From JBGOUV01 sp041477815 (GTDB lineage Bacteria; Acidobacteriota; Terriglobia; Bryobacterales; JACQDG01): DNA of 16,714 bases. A program made the position numbers and the translations under genes. The notes beneath the pieces are model-generated. The model made no database searches and was not told the origin of the DNA. It was given only the letters and a program-made list of their open reading frames with translations. Of the stretch, positions 1 to 7,821 are shown piece by piece. Numbering within the stretch: position 1 is the stretch's first letter; each line of letters opens with the position of its first letter. Location of the stretch: NCBI GenBank assembly GCA_041477815.1, contig JBGOUV010000114.1, positions 1-16,714 of the forward strand. Reading direction: 5' to 3'.

Positions 1-1632
1 GAGGCGGTCGAGGCCGAGCGCAATGCCGCCGTGCGGCGGTGTTCCGTACTCCAGGGCCTCCAGGAAGAACCCGAAGCGGCGCTTGGCCTCTTCGTCGGTG
101 AAGCCCAGGGCGGCGAACACGCTGGCCTGGATGTCGCGGCGATGGATACGGATGGAGCCGGAGCCCAGCTCGACGCCGTTCAGAACCAGGTCGTAGGACT
201 TGGCGCGACAGTGCGCGGGGTCTTGGGTGAGTTTGTCCACGTCGTCGTCGTGCACCGAGGTGAAGGGATGATGGGCGGCGTTCCAGCGTTTCTCTTCCTC
301 GTCCCACTCGAACATGGGGAAGTCCGTGACCCAGAGGAAGCGGAAGACCTTGGGGTCGAGGAGACGGTGGCGGTCGTGGTACTTCTGGCCGGCCAGCAGG
401 CGCAGGGCTCCGGCGGCCTGGCAGACCTGGTGCTCGGGACGGTGGCCGGTGGGCGGCGAGGCGGCCGTAGCGAGCAGCAGCAAGTCGCCTTCTTCGGCCG
501 ACACGCGCTCGCGCAGTTGGGCCATCGGCTCGGGGAAGTCGCGGTCCAGGCGCTTGGGGTCGTCGTAGACCCGCAGGCTACGTTCGGCGCCGGCCGCCTT
601 TAGATCGTCGCGCTCCTTGCGCGAGAGCTGGCCGCACCCGGGGATCCGGATGGCCAGCAGCGGCATCCCGCCGACGACGAGAGCGGGGAACAAGTCGCCG
701 GCGGGATGCATGGCCGGCAAACGCAGGTCGGGCTTGTCCGACCCGTAGTGCTCCATGGCGTACTCGTAGGTGAAGCGCGGGAACGGGGCGTGCACCTGGT
801 AGCCCGCGACTGCGCAGACGTGCTCGATCAAGGGCTCGATGGTTTCAAAGATGCGCTCCTGCTGGGGAAAGCACATCTCCAGATCGATCTGCGTGAATTC
901 GAGCTGGCGGTCGGCGCGAAGATCCTCGTCGCGGAAGCAGCGGACGATCTGGAAGTACTTGTCGAAGCCGCTGATCATGAGAAGCTGCTTAAAGAGTTGC
1001 GGCGACTGGGGCAGCGCGTAGAACGAGCCCTGCTGCAGGCGGCTGGGGACCAGGAAGTCGCGGGCGCCCTCCGGCGTCGAGCGGGTCATGAAGGGCGTCT
1101 CGATCTCCAGGAAGCCCAGGTTGTTCAAGGTTTCGCGGACGGCGAAGGCAATCTTATGTCGCAGTATTATGTTGCGCTGCATGCGCGGGCGGCGCAGGTC
1201 GACGAAGCGGTACTTGAGCCGGGCGTCCTCGCTCACGCCGGCGTCCTCTTCCATCGGAAAGGGCGGGGTGCGGGACTCGTTCAGGATCCAGACCTTGTCG
1301 GCGACCAGCTCGACCTCGCCGGTAGCGATGCTGGGGTTGACCGTATCGGCGGACCGCAGGGCGATGGGGCCTTCCACGGCGATGACGTACTCGTGGCGGA
1401 GAGTCTCGGCCTTGGCGTGGACTGCGGCCGACACGTCGGTCTTGAAGACCACCTGGGCGATACCGGTACGGTCGCGGAGGTGGACGAAGATGAGGCTGCC
1501 CAGGTCGCGGCGGCGGTGCACCCATCCCAGGAGGATGGCGCGGCGGCCGGCGTCGGTGGGGCGCAGCTCGCCGCAGTAGTGGGTGCGGCGCAGCTCGCCG
1601 AGAAGATCGAGCGGTAAAGGTGTGGAAGACAT
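1..1632 (-). CDS. aspS: Aspartyl-tRNA synthetase, C-terminus cut by window edge
   Basis: Class II synthetase that charges tRNA-Asp in the cytoplasm. I translated the complement from ATG at 1632 and found 544 uninterrupted codons down to base 1, so only the last few dozen residues are missing. The N-terminal OB-fold anticodon-binding domain includes GWVHRRRDLGS (residues 36-46). Motif 2 is FRDEDLRADRQLEFTQID (233-250). The catalytic core also has YALPQSPQLFKQ (205-216) and DFPMFEWD near residue 438. Motif 3, ending GGIALGLDRL, sits at 535-544. A GAD-type insertion lies between motifs 2 and 3 and looks divergent from that of E. coli. The start codon overlaps the hisS stop by one base (TAATG), which indicates translational coupling. 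Leu44, in RRRDLGS, is the residue seen in discriminating (tRNA-Asp only) enzymes, where non-discriminating ones usually have His. Confidence 0.97.
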   Translation of the reverse strand, partial: MSSTPLPLDLLGELRRTHYCGELRPTDAGRRAILLGWVHRRRDLGSLIFVHLRDRTGIAQVVFKTDVSAAVHAKAETLRHEYVIAVEGPIALRSADTVNPSIATGEVELVADKVWILNESRTPPFPMEEDAGVSEDARLKYRFVDLRRPRMQRNIILRHKIAFAVRETLNNLGFLEIETPFMTRSTPEGARDFLVPSRLQQGSFYALPQSPQLFKQLLMISGFDKYFQIVRCFRDEDLRADRQLEFTQIDLEMCFPQQERIFETIEPLIEHVCAVAGYQVHAPFPRFTYEYAMEHYGSDKPDLRLPAMHPAGDLFPALVVGGMPLLAIRIPGCGQLSRKERDDLKAAGAERSLRVYDDPKRLDRDFPEPMAQLRERVSAEEGDLLLLATAASPPTGHRPEHQVCQAAGALRLLAGQKYHDRHRLLDPKVFRFLWVTDFPMFEWDEEEKRWNAAHHPFTSVHDDDVDKLTQDPAHCRAKSYDLVLNGVELGSGSIRIHRRDIQASVFAALGFTDEEAKRRFGFFLEALEYGTPPHGGIALGLDRL

Positions 1633-2876
1633 TAGTTCAACGATTCCAGTTCGGACCGGGAGACCTTGGTCTGTTCGCCGGTCGCCATATTCTTAAGAGT
1701 ATAGCGATCTTCGGCGATCTCGCTCTCGCCCACGATCAGGACATAGCGGGCGCCAAGCTTGTTGGCGGTTTCGAGGCTGCGCTTGAGTTTGCCGGCCGGG
1801 GCCAGCTCGACCACGCGGCCCCCGCGGCGCAGGTCGCGCGCAATCTCGGAGCAGCGCTCGAAGGCGGGCTCGTCGAGCGGGGCCAGGAAGCAGTCGATGG
1901 CGTGGGCGGCGAGGCCCGGCTGGGACTGCTCGAGGGTCATGACCAGGCGATCTTCGCCGATCGAGAAGCCGATGCCGGGGGCGGCGATCTTCGCGCCCAG
2001 GGATTCGGCCAAGCCGTCGTAGCGGCCGCCGCCGAGCACCGAGTTCTGAGCCCCCAGGGAGCCGTGGACTACCTCGAACGTAGTGCGCATGTAATAGTCG
2101 AGGCCGCGCACCAGGCGGGGGCGGATTTCGAAGCTGACGCCGCGCTGGACGAGGTAGCGGCGGACGGCGTCGAAGTGCGCCCGGCAGTCGTCGCAGAGGT
2201 GATCCAGAATGGATGGCAAGGCATCAATAATGGGTTGATCAGCCTCGATCTTGCAGTCCAGGACGCGCAGGGGATTGGTAACGGCGCGGCGCTGGCAATC
2301 GCCGCACAGGCTGGGGGCCACTTTGTCCAGCTCCTCGCGCAGGCGGGCCAGGAAGCGCGGGCGGCAGTTGAGGCAGCCGACGGAGTTGAGCAGAAGCTGC
2401 TGGCCCTCCAGGCCGAGGCTCTCGAGGAGTCCCATGACCATCTCGATCACCTCGGCATCGATGGCCGGCGAGGTAGACCCGATGGCCTCGGCGCCGATCT
2501 GGGAAAACTGCCGGTAGCGGCCTTTCTGCGGGCGCTCGCGGCGGAACATCGGACCGATGTAATAGAGCTTCTGCAGGCCAGGCTGCTGGTCGAGGCGGTG
2601 CTCCAGATAGGCCCGGATCACCGACGCCGTGGCTTCGGGCCGCAGGCTGAGCGAGCTGCCGTCGCGGTCGTCGAAGGTGTACATCTCTTTGGTGACGATG
2701 TCGGTCTCCTCGCCCACGCTGCGGGCAAAGAGCTGGGTTTCTTCGAGCAGCGGCGTGCGGATCTCCTGGTAGTTGAAGACGCGGAAGATCTCCCGAGCCG
2801 CCTGCTCGACGTGGTTCCACACGCCGGTCGAAGGCGGCAGGAGGTCGCGGGTGCCGCGAATCGCCTTGATCAACAT
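1632..2876 (-). CDS. hisS: Histidyl-tRNA synthetase
   Basis: Class II synthetase that ligates histidine to tRNA-His. The 414-residue length is normal for bacteria. Motif 1 lies near residues 37-44. Motif 2 is YYIGPMFRRERPQKGRYRQF (105-124). The histidine-specific motifs are LVRGLDYY (255-262) and GGGRYDGL (282-289), and motif 3 is GIGFSIGEDRL (301-311). A C-terminal anticodon-binding domain follows from about 325. Between motif 2 and the His-A motif is a cysteine-rich insertion (GCLNC 167-171, CGDC 191-194, C208, CDDC 228-231). It matches the zinc-binding insert of a subset of bacterial HisRS. The gene overlaps the upstream carbonic anhydrase gene by 7 nt and the downstream aspS by 1 nt. A GGAGG lies only 1 nt before the ATG; a TTG one codon later (2873) would have better spacing, so the true start may be there. 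Confidence 0.97.
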   Translation of the reverse strand: MLIKAIRGTRDLLPPSTGVWNHVEQAAREIFRVFNYQEIRTPLLEETQLFARSVGEETDIVTKEMYTFDDRDGSSLSLRPEATASVIRAYLEHRLDQQPGLQKLYYIGPMFRRERPQKGRYRQFSQIGAEAIGSTSPAIDAEVIEMVMGLLESLGLEGQQLLLNSVGCLNCRPRFLARLREELDKVAPSLCGDCQRRAVTNPLRVLDCKIEADQPIIDALPSILDHLCDDCRAHFDAVRRYLVQRGVSFEIRPRLVRGLDYYMRTTFEVVHGSLGAQNSVLGGGRYDGLAESLGAKIAAPGIGFSIGEDRLVMTLEQSQPGLAAHAIDCFLAPLDEPAFERCSEIARDLRRGGRVVELAPAGKLKRSLETANKLGARYVLIVGESEIAEDRYTLKNMATGEQTKVSRSELESLN

Positions 2877-3382
2877 TCCTCCAGGTAGATGCGGCGATAC
2901 TCGACGTAGTTGCGGGCGTGGCGGCGGATCATCTCGTAGTCCTCAGCGGTGGCCGCGCGCTTGACCTTGGCCGGGGCTCCCATGACGACGCTTCCGGGCG
3001 GGATCACGGTGCGCTCGGTGACCAGCGCCCCGGCGGCCACGATGGAGCCCGCGCCCACCACCACGCCGTTGAGCAGCAGGGCGCCGATCCCGATCAGGCA
3101 GTCGTCCTCCACCACGCAGCCGTGCAGGGTAACCGAGTGGCCGACGGTGACGCGGTTGCCGAGGATACAGGGATACTCGCCGGTCATGACGTGGAGGCAG
3201 CAGTTGTCCTGGACATTGGTCTCATCGCCGAGGCGGATGTAGTGGACGTCGCCGCGCACCGTGGTATGGCACCAGACGCTGGAGCGCTCGCCGATGACAA
3301 CGTCTCCGATAATCTGCGCGCTGGGGTCGAGGTAAGCGGAAGCGGCTATTTTCGGCGTTATGCCGCGGTAGGGGCGAATCAT
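2870..3382 (-). CDS. Gamma-class carbonic anhydrase family protein (YrdA/PaaY-like)
   Basis: Left-handed parallel beta-helix protein built of hexapeptide repeats, in the gamma carbonic anhydrase/acyltransferase superfamily. From ATG 3382 it is 170 residues and begins MIRPYRGITP, the usual N-terminus of this family. The three zinc-ligand histidines are visible: one in CLHVMTG (His64) and two in GHSVTLHG (His82, His87). Arg43 and Asp45 in VRGDVHYI and Gln59 in NVQDN match conserved active-site positions. C-terminal helices (about 145-170) follow the helix, as usual. An in-frame ATG at 3412 would add ten residues unlike the family, so I prefer 3382. Neither start has a clear Shine-Dalgarno. The 3' end overlaps hisS by 7 nt. 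Many family members lack measurable hydratase activity, so the catalytic role is only inferred. Confidence 0.92.
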   Translation of the reverse strand: MIRPYRGITPKIAASAYLDPSAQIIGDVVIGERSSVWCHTTVRGDVHYIRLGDETNVQDNCCLHVMTGEYPCILGNRVTVGHSVTLHGCVVEDDCLIGIGALLLNGVVVGAGSIVAAGALVTERTVIPPGSVVMGAPAKVKRAATAEDYEMIRRHARNYVEYRRIYLEEC

Positions 3383-3431
3383 TCCGGGAGCTAAAATGTC
3401 ATGGTAACACATTCGCTATACTGACACTCTG
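3383..3431. promoter_or_regulatory. Short divergent promoter region between the carbonic anhydrase and lipoprotein genes
   Basis: Only 49 bp separate the two preferred starts, so both transcription units must begin here or inside each other. On the plus strand, TATACT at 3417-3422 is a good -10 match. It ends 9 nt before the GTG at 3432, so a start point at the usual distance would give a leaderless or almost leaderless lipoprotein mRNA. No convincing -35 lies 16-18 nt upstream of it. I found no clear promoter for the minus strand. This is inference from consensus matching only. Confidence 0.35.
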
Positions 3432-4376
3432 GTGCGGGCCTGTCGCTGGATCTCGTGGCCGATCGTGATGCTGCTGGCCGGGTGCGGAGGCCCGGCGCGG
3501 GCGCCGGAGCCTTGCCGCAATCTGGTGGGCGCCACGGGATGGAATATACCGCCTTTCGCCAAGGTGGAGCAGTCCGGCTCCATTCTGGTGGAGGGCGACG
3601 CCGAAGGGGCGATCTCGCAGTGGGTCCAGAAGAGCAAGGGCGTGCCCGTCGTGGTGGCGGTGGGGTATGCGCGGGTGGAGACGGCCACGCCGCTCGAGCC
3701 CTCCGATGAGGACGTCACGCCGAAGCTGTGGGGAGGGGCGGTGGCGCTGGCCAATGCCTATAGCCGGCTGTGGAGAGGGATCGAGAGCCCGCACGTACAG
3801 CTTCGGTTCACCGGGCGCGAGGCGGCCTCGGGGGCCTGGAAGCGGTTCGTAACGCCGCCGGTCGAGACCTGGCGGGCGCGGGCGCTATACCCGCATTTCG
3901 CGTTCTGGGGCGCGAAGCTGGCGCCCGGGGTGAAGCTGCGGGTGGCGGGTCTGGCGCTGGTCCCGGCGGCGGAGGCAGTGGAGTGCCCGAGTCTGCCGGC
4001 GCCGCAGCCGGTGCTCGAGTCGGCGACGCCGCGACAGTATGAGCAGGACCTGGAGCCGGACGGCGCCTTTGAAGAACCCTTCACCAAGCGGGAGCAGGCG
4101 GGGCAGTGGGTCCTGGGGGCGCGCTACCGGCAGGGGAAGCAGCGGGCCGACCGGTTTCTGGTGGCGGCGACCGAAGACGGGAGCGATCCGCGTCTCAGCG
4201 CGACCAGCCGCGTCCAAACGGTGCTGGCGCACCGCGGCGTCGAGCAATGGGAAACCACGGTCCCGGTGCGGAAAGAGGCCCGGCCGGTGCGGATCGCGGT
4301 GGCCGCCGCCGCCTGGACCGCGGCGGGCCTGCGGGCGCAGGAGCCCGTGTTTCCCGCTGCCTGGCAGAAGCCATGA
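3432..4376 (+). CDS. Hypothetical lipoprotein encoded ahead of two membrane proteins
   Basis: I do not recognise a family. It is a 314-residue protein with a GTG start. The N-terminus has a charged start, a hydrophobic stretch (residues 7-16) and a lipobox LAGC (15-18), so Cys18 should be lipidated and the protein anchored at the cell envelope. The rest is soluble and reads as beta-rich, with many alternating hydrophobic segments such as VPVVVAVGYARV. It could be a carbohydrate-binding-like or jelly-roll domain, but nothing proves that. The stop overlaps the next start as ATGA (4373-4376), so it is translationally coupled to the membrane protein downstream and probably works with it. No SD is visible before the GTG, in keeping with a possible leaderless mRNA. 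Confidence 0.85.
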   Translation: MRACRWISWPIVMLLAGCGGPARAPEPCRNLVGATGWNIPPFAKVEQSGSILVEGDAEGAISQWVQKSKGVPVVVAVGYARVETATPLEPSDEDVTPKLWGGAVALANAYSRLWRGIESPHVQLRFTGREAASGAWKRFVTPPVETWRARALYPHFAFWGAKLAPGVKLRVAGLALVPAAEAVECPSLPAPQPVLESATPRQYEQDLEPDGAFEEPFTKREQAGQWVLGARYRQGKQRADRFLVAATEDGSDPRLSATSRVQTVLAHRGVEQWETTVPVRKEARPVRIAVAAAAWTAAGLRAQEPVFPAAWQKP

Positions 4377-5944
4377 AGCGCGGGGCGGTCTACCTGTTCT
4401 TGTGCGGCGTCTACCTGCTGTACTGGAGCCACGCCGAGTACTTCGCCGACGACTGGATTCTGATGCCGCTTTTCCGGAAGGCGTCGGCCGGAGGGGCGGC
4501 CGGGGTGTGGGACTTGGCCGTTCGGGCGGCGGAGAATCGGATCTACGAGGTCTTCCGGATGCAGTGGTTGAGCATCCTGTTCGGCTACGGCGTCACCTGG
4601 ATCGGAAAGTACACGCCGCAGGTCAACTTCGCGATGGTCCTGCTGCTGCACCTGGCCAACGCCGGGCTGTTGTGCCGGGCGCTGGGACGGTGGGGCGTGG
4701 ATCGGGGCCTGGCCTGGCTGGCGGGAGCGCTGTTCCTGGTGCTGCCCACCAGCCGGTTCGTGCTGTTTACCTACTTCACCAATCCGTTTTTCGTATTCGC
4801 CGCCTTCTGGGTATTGTTGCTGCTAGGGGAGCGCCGGTGGCGGCTCGCGGCGGTTTTGGCGGTGGCGGGGATGTTTGCCGGGGAGCAGGTTTTTGCGCTG
4901 CTGGCGCTGGGGATTCCGCTGGCGGCAGTGTGTCTGTCCGGCTGGCGGAGGGCGGTACCAACCACGGCGGCCGTATGGGGCGCGATGGGCGTGGCGGGGG
5001 GCGTGTACCTGGGGTGGATCAATGTGCAGTCTCCGGGAGAGGCGCGCCGGTACGAGTGGGTGTGGCGCACGTTTTGGAACAACGTGAACCTGATCTGCCA
5101 AGGGTGGTGGAACCTGACCGGTCTGCCCGCGGACGCGCCGTTTCGCGTCACCCTCACCGTCGCCGGCGTCACCCTGGCAGTGGGGGCGGCGCTGCTGGCG
5201 GCGGCGGTGCTGCGGCGAGCGGAGAAGGAGGGCGGAGCGGTGTCGCTGGGACGGGTGGCGCTGTTCGGCGCGGGGGGAGCGGTGCTCGGCTACGGTCCCA
5301 CGCTGTGGCTGGCGGCCGGGTATCCGCTCCGGTATCACTACGTCCCAACGCCATTCCTGGCGGTGCTGCTGGCGGCGGGATGCTGGGCCCTGGGGCGGCG
5401 GGCGGCGCTGGTCTCGGGCGGCCTCCTGGTAGGCTTCTTCACCTTGAACGCCGCTTCTGAGATCCGCCAGTGCTGGATCCCGGCGGCGGAGCGCCAGCGG
5501 GCGTTGGAAGCGGAAGTGCGTCGTCTGAGGGGGGTGGAGGCGGGGGACTTCGTGGCCGTGATCGGGGAGCCGTTCGAGTTCGGCACGGCCCAACACTTCA
5601 GCCTGCACTCCGCCGAAACTGCCGGACCGTTTGTCGAGTGGGCCACGGGCGTGGGACCAGTGACCGTGGCCCGGGGACTGGTCTACCGGCCGCCGGGGCT
5701 GGCGCTGTTCTTGAAGTGGAACCACTGGAGGCCGCTGACCGACGCCGACCTCCGGCGCACGCATCTGCTGGTGCGTTCCCGGCACGGCGTCTTCGAGAGG
5801 CCGGAATGGGTGGCGCAAGACATCGGGCGCGGCCGGTTTCGGGCGCTCCCGCTGAAGGGCACGGCGGACCCGGGCGGCGTGGCCCGAGCGGTCCTAACCC
5901 GCGAGCAATTGGTATTATTGGGCCGGCGGGTTTACTTTCCATGA
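4373..5944 (+). CDS. Polytopic membrane protein, GT-C glycosyltransferase-like
   Basis: This 523-residue protein has about ten to twelve hydrophobic segments between residues 5 and 360 (for example 5-18, 85-101, 112-134, 138-152, 157-189, 198-215, 260-280, 295-315, 325-358). A soluble C-terminal domain follows (about 365-523). The first loop carries YFADDWILMPLF, with Asp26-Asp27. An acidic pair in the first extracytoplasmic loop is characteristic of GT-C enzymes that use polyprenyl-phosphate sugars, and that is the basis of the call. ATG 4373 is chosen because it overlaps the lipoprotein stop (ATGA) and starts right at the first membrane segment; the same frame is open further upstream but lies inside the lipoprotein gene. 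Its stop overlaps the next gene by ATGA (5941-5944). Substrate and acceptor are unknown. Confidence 0.85.
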   Translation: MKRGAVYLFLCGVYLLYWSHAEYFADDWILMPLFRKASAGGAAGVWDLAVRAAENRIYEVFRMQWLSILFGYGVTWIGKYTPQVNFAMVLLLHLANAGLLCRALGRWGVDRGLAWLAGALFLVLPTSRFVLFTYFTNPFFVFAAFWVLLLLGERRWRLAAVLAVAGMFAGEQVFALLALGIPLAAVCLSGWRRAVPTTAAVWGAMGVAGGVYLGWINVQSPGEARRYEWVWRTFWNNVNLICQGWWNLTGLPADAPFRVTLTVAGVTLAVGAALLAAAVLRRAEKEGGAVSLGRVALFGAGGAVLGYGPTLWLAAGYPLRYHYVPTPFLAVLLAAGCWALGRRAALVSGGLLVGFFTLNAASEIRQCWIPAAERQRALEAEVRRLRGVEAGDFVAVIGEPFEFGTAQHFSLHSAETAGPFVEWATGVGPVTVARGLVYRPPGLALFLKWNHWRPLTDADLRRTHLLVRSRHGVFERPEWVAQDIGRGRFRALPLKGTADPGGVARAVLTREQLVLLGRRVYFP

Positions 5945-7767
5945 GGTCCCATGTCCAGCCGCTCGGGGCGGCAACGTTAGGGGAGGCGCGGCCGCTGGAG
6001 CGAATCTGGAGCTGGCTGGTTCCCCTGTTACTGACGCCCCTGGTCATTTTGCACATCGGCTACAGTTACGGCGAGCCCAACCACGTGGTCTACATGCCGT
6101 GGGTCTTTCGCCGCATCGATCCGGCACTGCTGGCCAATGACTGGTTCGCCCATACCACGGCCGCGCATCCGAACTCGATCCGTTTTATTGTATGGGCCAA
6201 TCAGTATTTTCCCATCCCTACAGTGCTGCTAATACTGCACATCCTGTCGGTATGGGCGGTGCTGTGGACCGGGATGCGGCTGGTGGAGCTGATCTTCGAG
6301 GACCGGCGGGTCTTCTACGTGGGCCTGTTTCTGATGCTGCGGTGGGAGACGCCGGTGCCGGGGGCGAACACGCTGTGGGGCAACTGCCTGGTGCCGCACA
6401 ACCTGGCCGTGCCCATCTGCCTGCTGGCGTTCTACCTGGTCTTGAAAGACCGGCCCCTCGCGGCGGCGGCGGCTCTGGGAGCGGCTACCTGGGTGCACAT
6501 TCAGCTCGGGGCTCTGACCATGCTGATCGTCGGGCTGGGGATGCTGTGGCGCTGGCGGCGGACCGGGTTCGGACGGGTCGTCCTGGCCGGGGTCCTGTAT
6601 TTGGCGGTGGTGGCGCCCACGCTGCTGGAGCAGTGGACCACCTACATGCGCAGCCCTTCCCTGCTGTCGCCGCGCGACTACCTGTACCTGCACGCGATCT
6701 TGCGCCAGCCCCACCACCTGATCCCCTCGTCGTGGCCGGGCGCGGACTGGTACCGGTTCTTCCTGGTGCTGGCGCTGGCAGCGCCGGCGGTGATCTGGCG
6801 CCGGCGGATCGACCGCCAGATCCTGACCTGGGTGGCCCTGATTTTCGCCCTGTGCGTGATCGGGACCGTGTTTGTGGAAGTGATTCCGGTCAAGCTGGTC
6901 ATCCGGCTCCAGACCTTCCGGCAGATGATCTGGGTGAAATACTTCGCGCTGCTGTACGCGGCGCGTTTCCTGATCTCGGTGGCGGAGTCGCGGCCGTGGG
7001 GGGAGAAGCTGTGCGCGCTGGCCATTCTGACCGTCCAGAACCACACCTTCATCGGGATGTGCGGGGCCCTGATCTACGCCCTGCGGCAGTCCCGGCTGTG
7101 GCTGTGGGGCGTCGGACTGTTTGGCGCCGGGATGGTGGCGGGGTTCGGGATGGTGGCGACCACGACGCCGGGCATCCCGATGTTCTGGCACAGCTTCGGA
7201 GTCTCGACGCGAGGTTTGTGGGTGGCGCCGGTCACTCTGGCCCTGGTGGCGGCGGTGGTGGCTTGGAACCGCGGCGCTCTGGCGCCGGCCTTGCTGAGCC
7301 TGATCCTGCTGGTACGGGCGGGGTTCGGGCTGCCTCATTTCAGTTATGACCAGCCCTCTCCCGATGCGTGGGTGCAGTTCTGCCAGAAGGTGAAGGGGGT
7401 CACGCCGGTGGATGCCGTGGTGATCACGCCCCCGTACCTGGCGGGGTTCCAGTTGGTGGCGCAGCGGGCGGAGGTGGCCAACTGGAAGTGTACTCCCATG
7501 GTGGAGGTGGAGCTGATCGAGTGGAAAAAGCGGCTGAACGACCTGGCCGGGGCGACGGATCTGCGGTGCAGCGGGTGGACCTGGTGTGCCAGCGCCTTGG
7601 CTGGGGGGTACGCCAAGCTAAAGGAAGCGGATTTTCGGGAACTGGCGGGAAAGTACCAGGCCCAATACGTGGTGACAGCCACCCCCGAACAGCACCTGCA
7701 CGATTTCCGGGAGGTGCTGCGGCTCTACGACTTCACGCTGTACCGGATCTCCGAACCGCGACCATAA
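5941..7767 (+). CDS. DUF6798-like polytopic membrane protein
   Basis: This is a 608-residue protein with many membrane segments (roughly 23-42, 91-118, 123-134, 150-168, 174-203, 208-228, 270-287, 293-312, 330-346, 354-382, 386-408, 424-458) and a soluble C-terminal tail of about 150 residues. The N-terminal loop GYSYGEPNH...RRIDPALLANDWF (40-69) resembles the DUF6798 family. So does the late segment GFQLVAQRAEVANWK...EWKKRLNDL (502-535), where family members have a similar GF.. QRA..V.WK pattern; this comparison is from memory. The Asn-Asp-Trp at 66-68 parallels the ADDW of the preceding protein, so both may share a GT-C-like fold. The start overlaps the upstream stop by ATGA. The last four residues, EPRP, are encoded by an inverted repeat shared with the convergent gene. 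Confidence 0.85.
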   Translation: MRSHVQPLGAATLGEARPLERIWSWLVPLLLTPLVILHIGYSYGEPNHVVYMPWVFRRIDPALLANDWFAHTTAAHPNSIRFIVWANQYFPIPTVLLILHILSVWAVLWTGMRLVELIFEDRRVFYVGLFLMLRWETPVPGANTLWGNCLVPHNLAVPICLLAFYLVLKDRPLAAAAALGAATWVHIQLGALTMLIVGLGMLWRWRRTGFGRVVLAGVLYLAVVAPTLLEQWTTYMRSPSLLSPRDYLYLHAILRQPHHLIPSSWPGADWYRFFLVLALAAPAVIWRRRIDRQILTWVALIFALCVIGTVFVEVIPVKLVIRLQTFRQMIWVKYFALLYAARFLISVAESRPWGEKLCALAILTVQNHTFIGMCGALIYALRQSRLWLWGVGLFGAGMVAGFGMVATTTPGIPMFWHSFGVSTRGLWVAPVTLALVAAVVAWNRGALAPALLSLILLVRAGFGLPHFSYDQPSPDAWVQFCQKVKGVTPVDAVVITPPYLAGFQLVAQRAEVANWKCTPMVEVELIEWKKRLNDLAGATDLRCSGWTWCASALAGGYAKLKEADFRELAGKYQAQYVVTATPEQHLHDFREVLRLYDFTLYRISEPRP

Positions 7768-7821
7768 GGGAGCGGTTCCTTCGCGTGTCCGGACCATCCC
7801 TCCCTTACGGTCGCGGTTCGG
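7751..7821. repeat. REP-like inverted repeat pair, likely bidirectional terminator
   Basis: Arms 7751-7772 and 7800-7821 are complementary over 22 bp with one mismatch (A at 7764), around a 27-nt loop. The left arm holds the last codons and TAA of the DUF6798-like gene and the right arm those of the convergent symporter gene, so both proteins end in EPRP. The left unit can also fold alone: GAACCGC (7753-7759) pairs with GCGGTTC (7772-7778) over a 12-nt loop. The right unit lacks that partner. No T-run follows on either strand, so a classic Rho-independent terminator is not proven. The design resembles a dispersed REP/REPIN unit that has been captured as gene ends. Confidence 0.8.

Noticed and set aside
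1620..2888. Very long open frame on the plus strand opposite hisS, with similar ones opposite aspS (31-603, 706-1617)
   Set aside because: The minus-strand frames are unmistakable synthetases. The opposite frames lack any recognisable motif and arise from GC-rich codon use.
4039..5460. Long overlapping plus-strand frame across the lipoprotein/membrane protein junction
   Set aside because: Arg- and Gly-rich with no domain. The two other plus-strand frames give a lipobox protein and a clear polytopic membrane protein with an ATGA junction.
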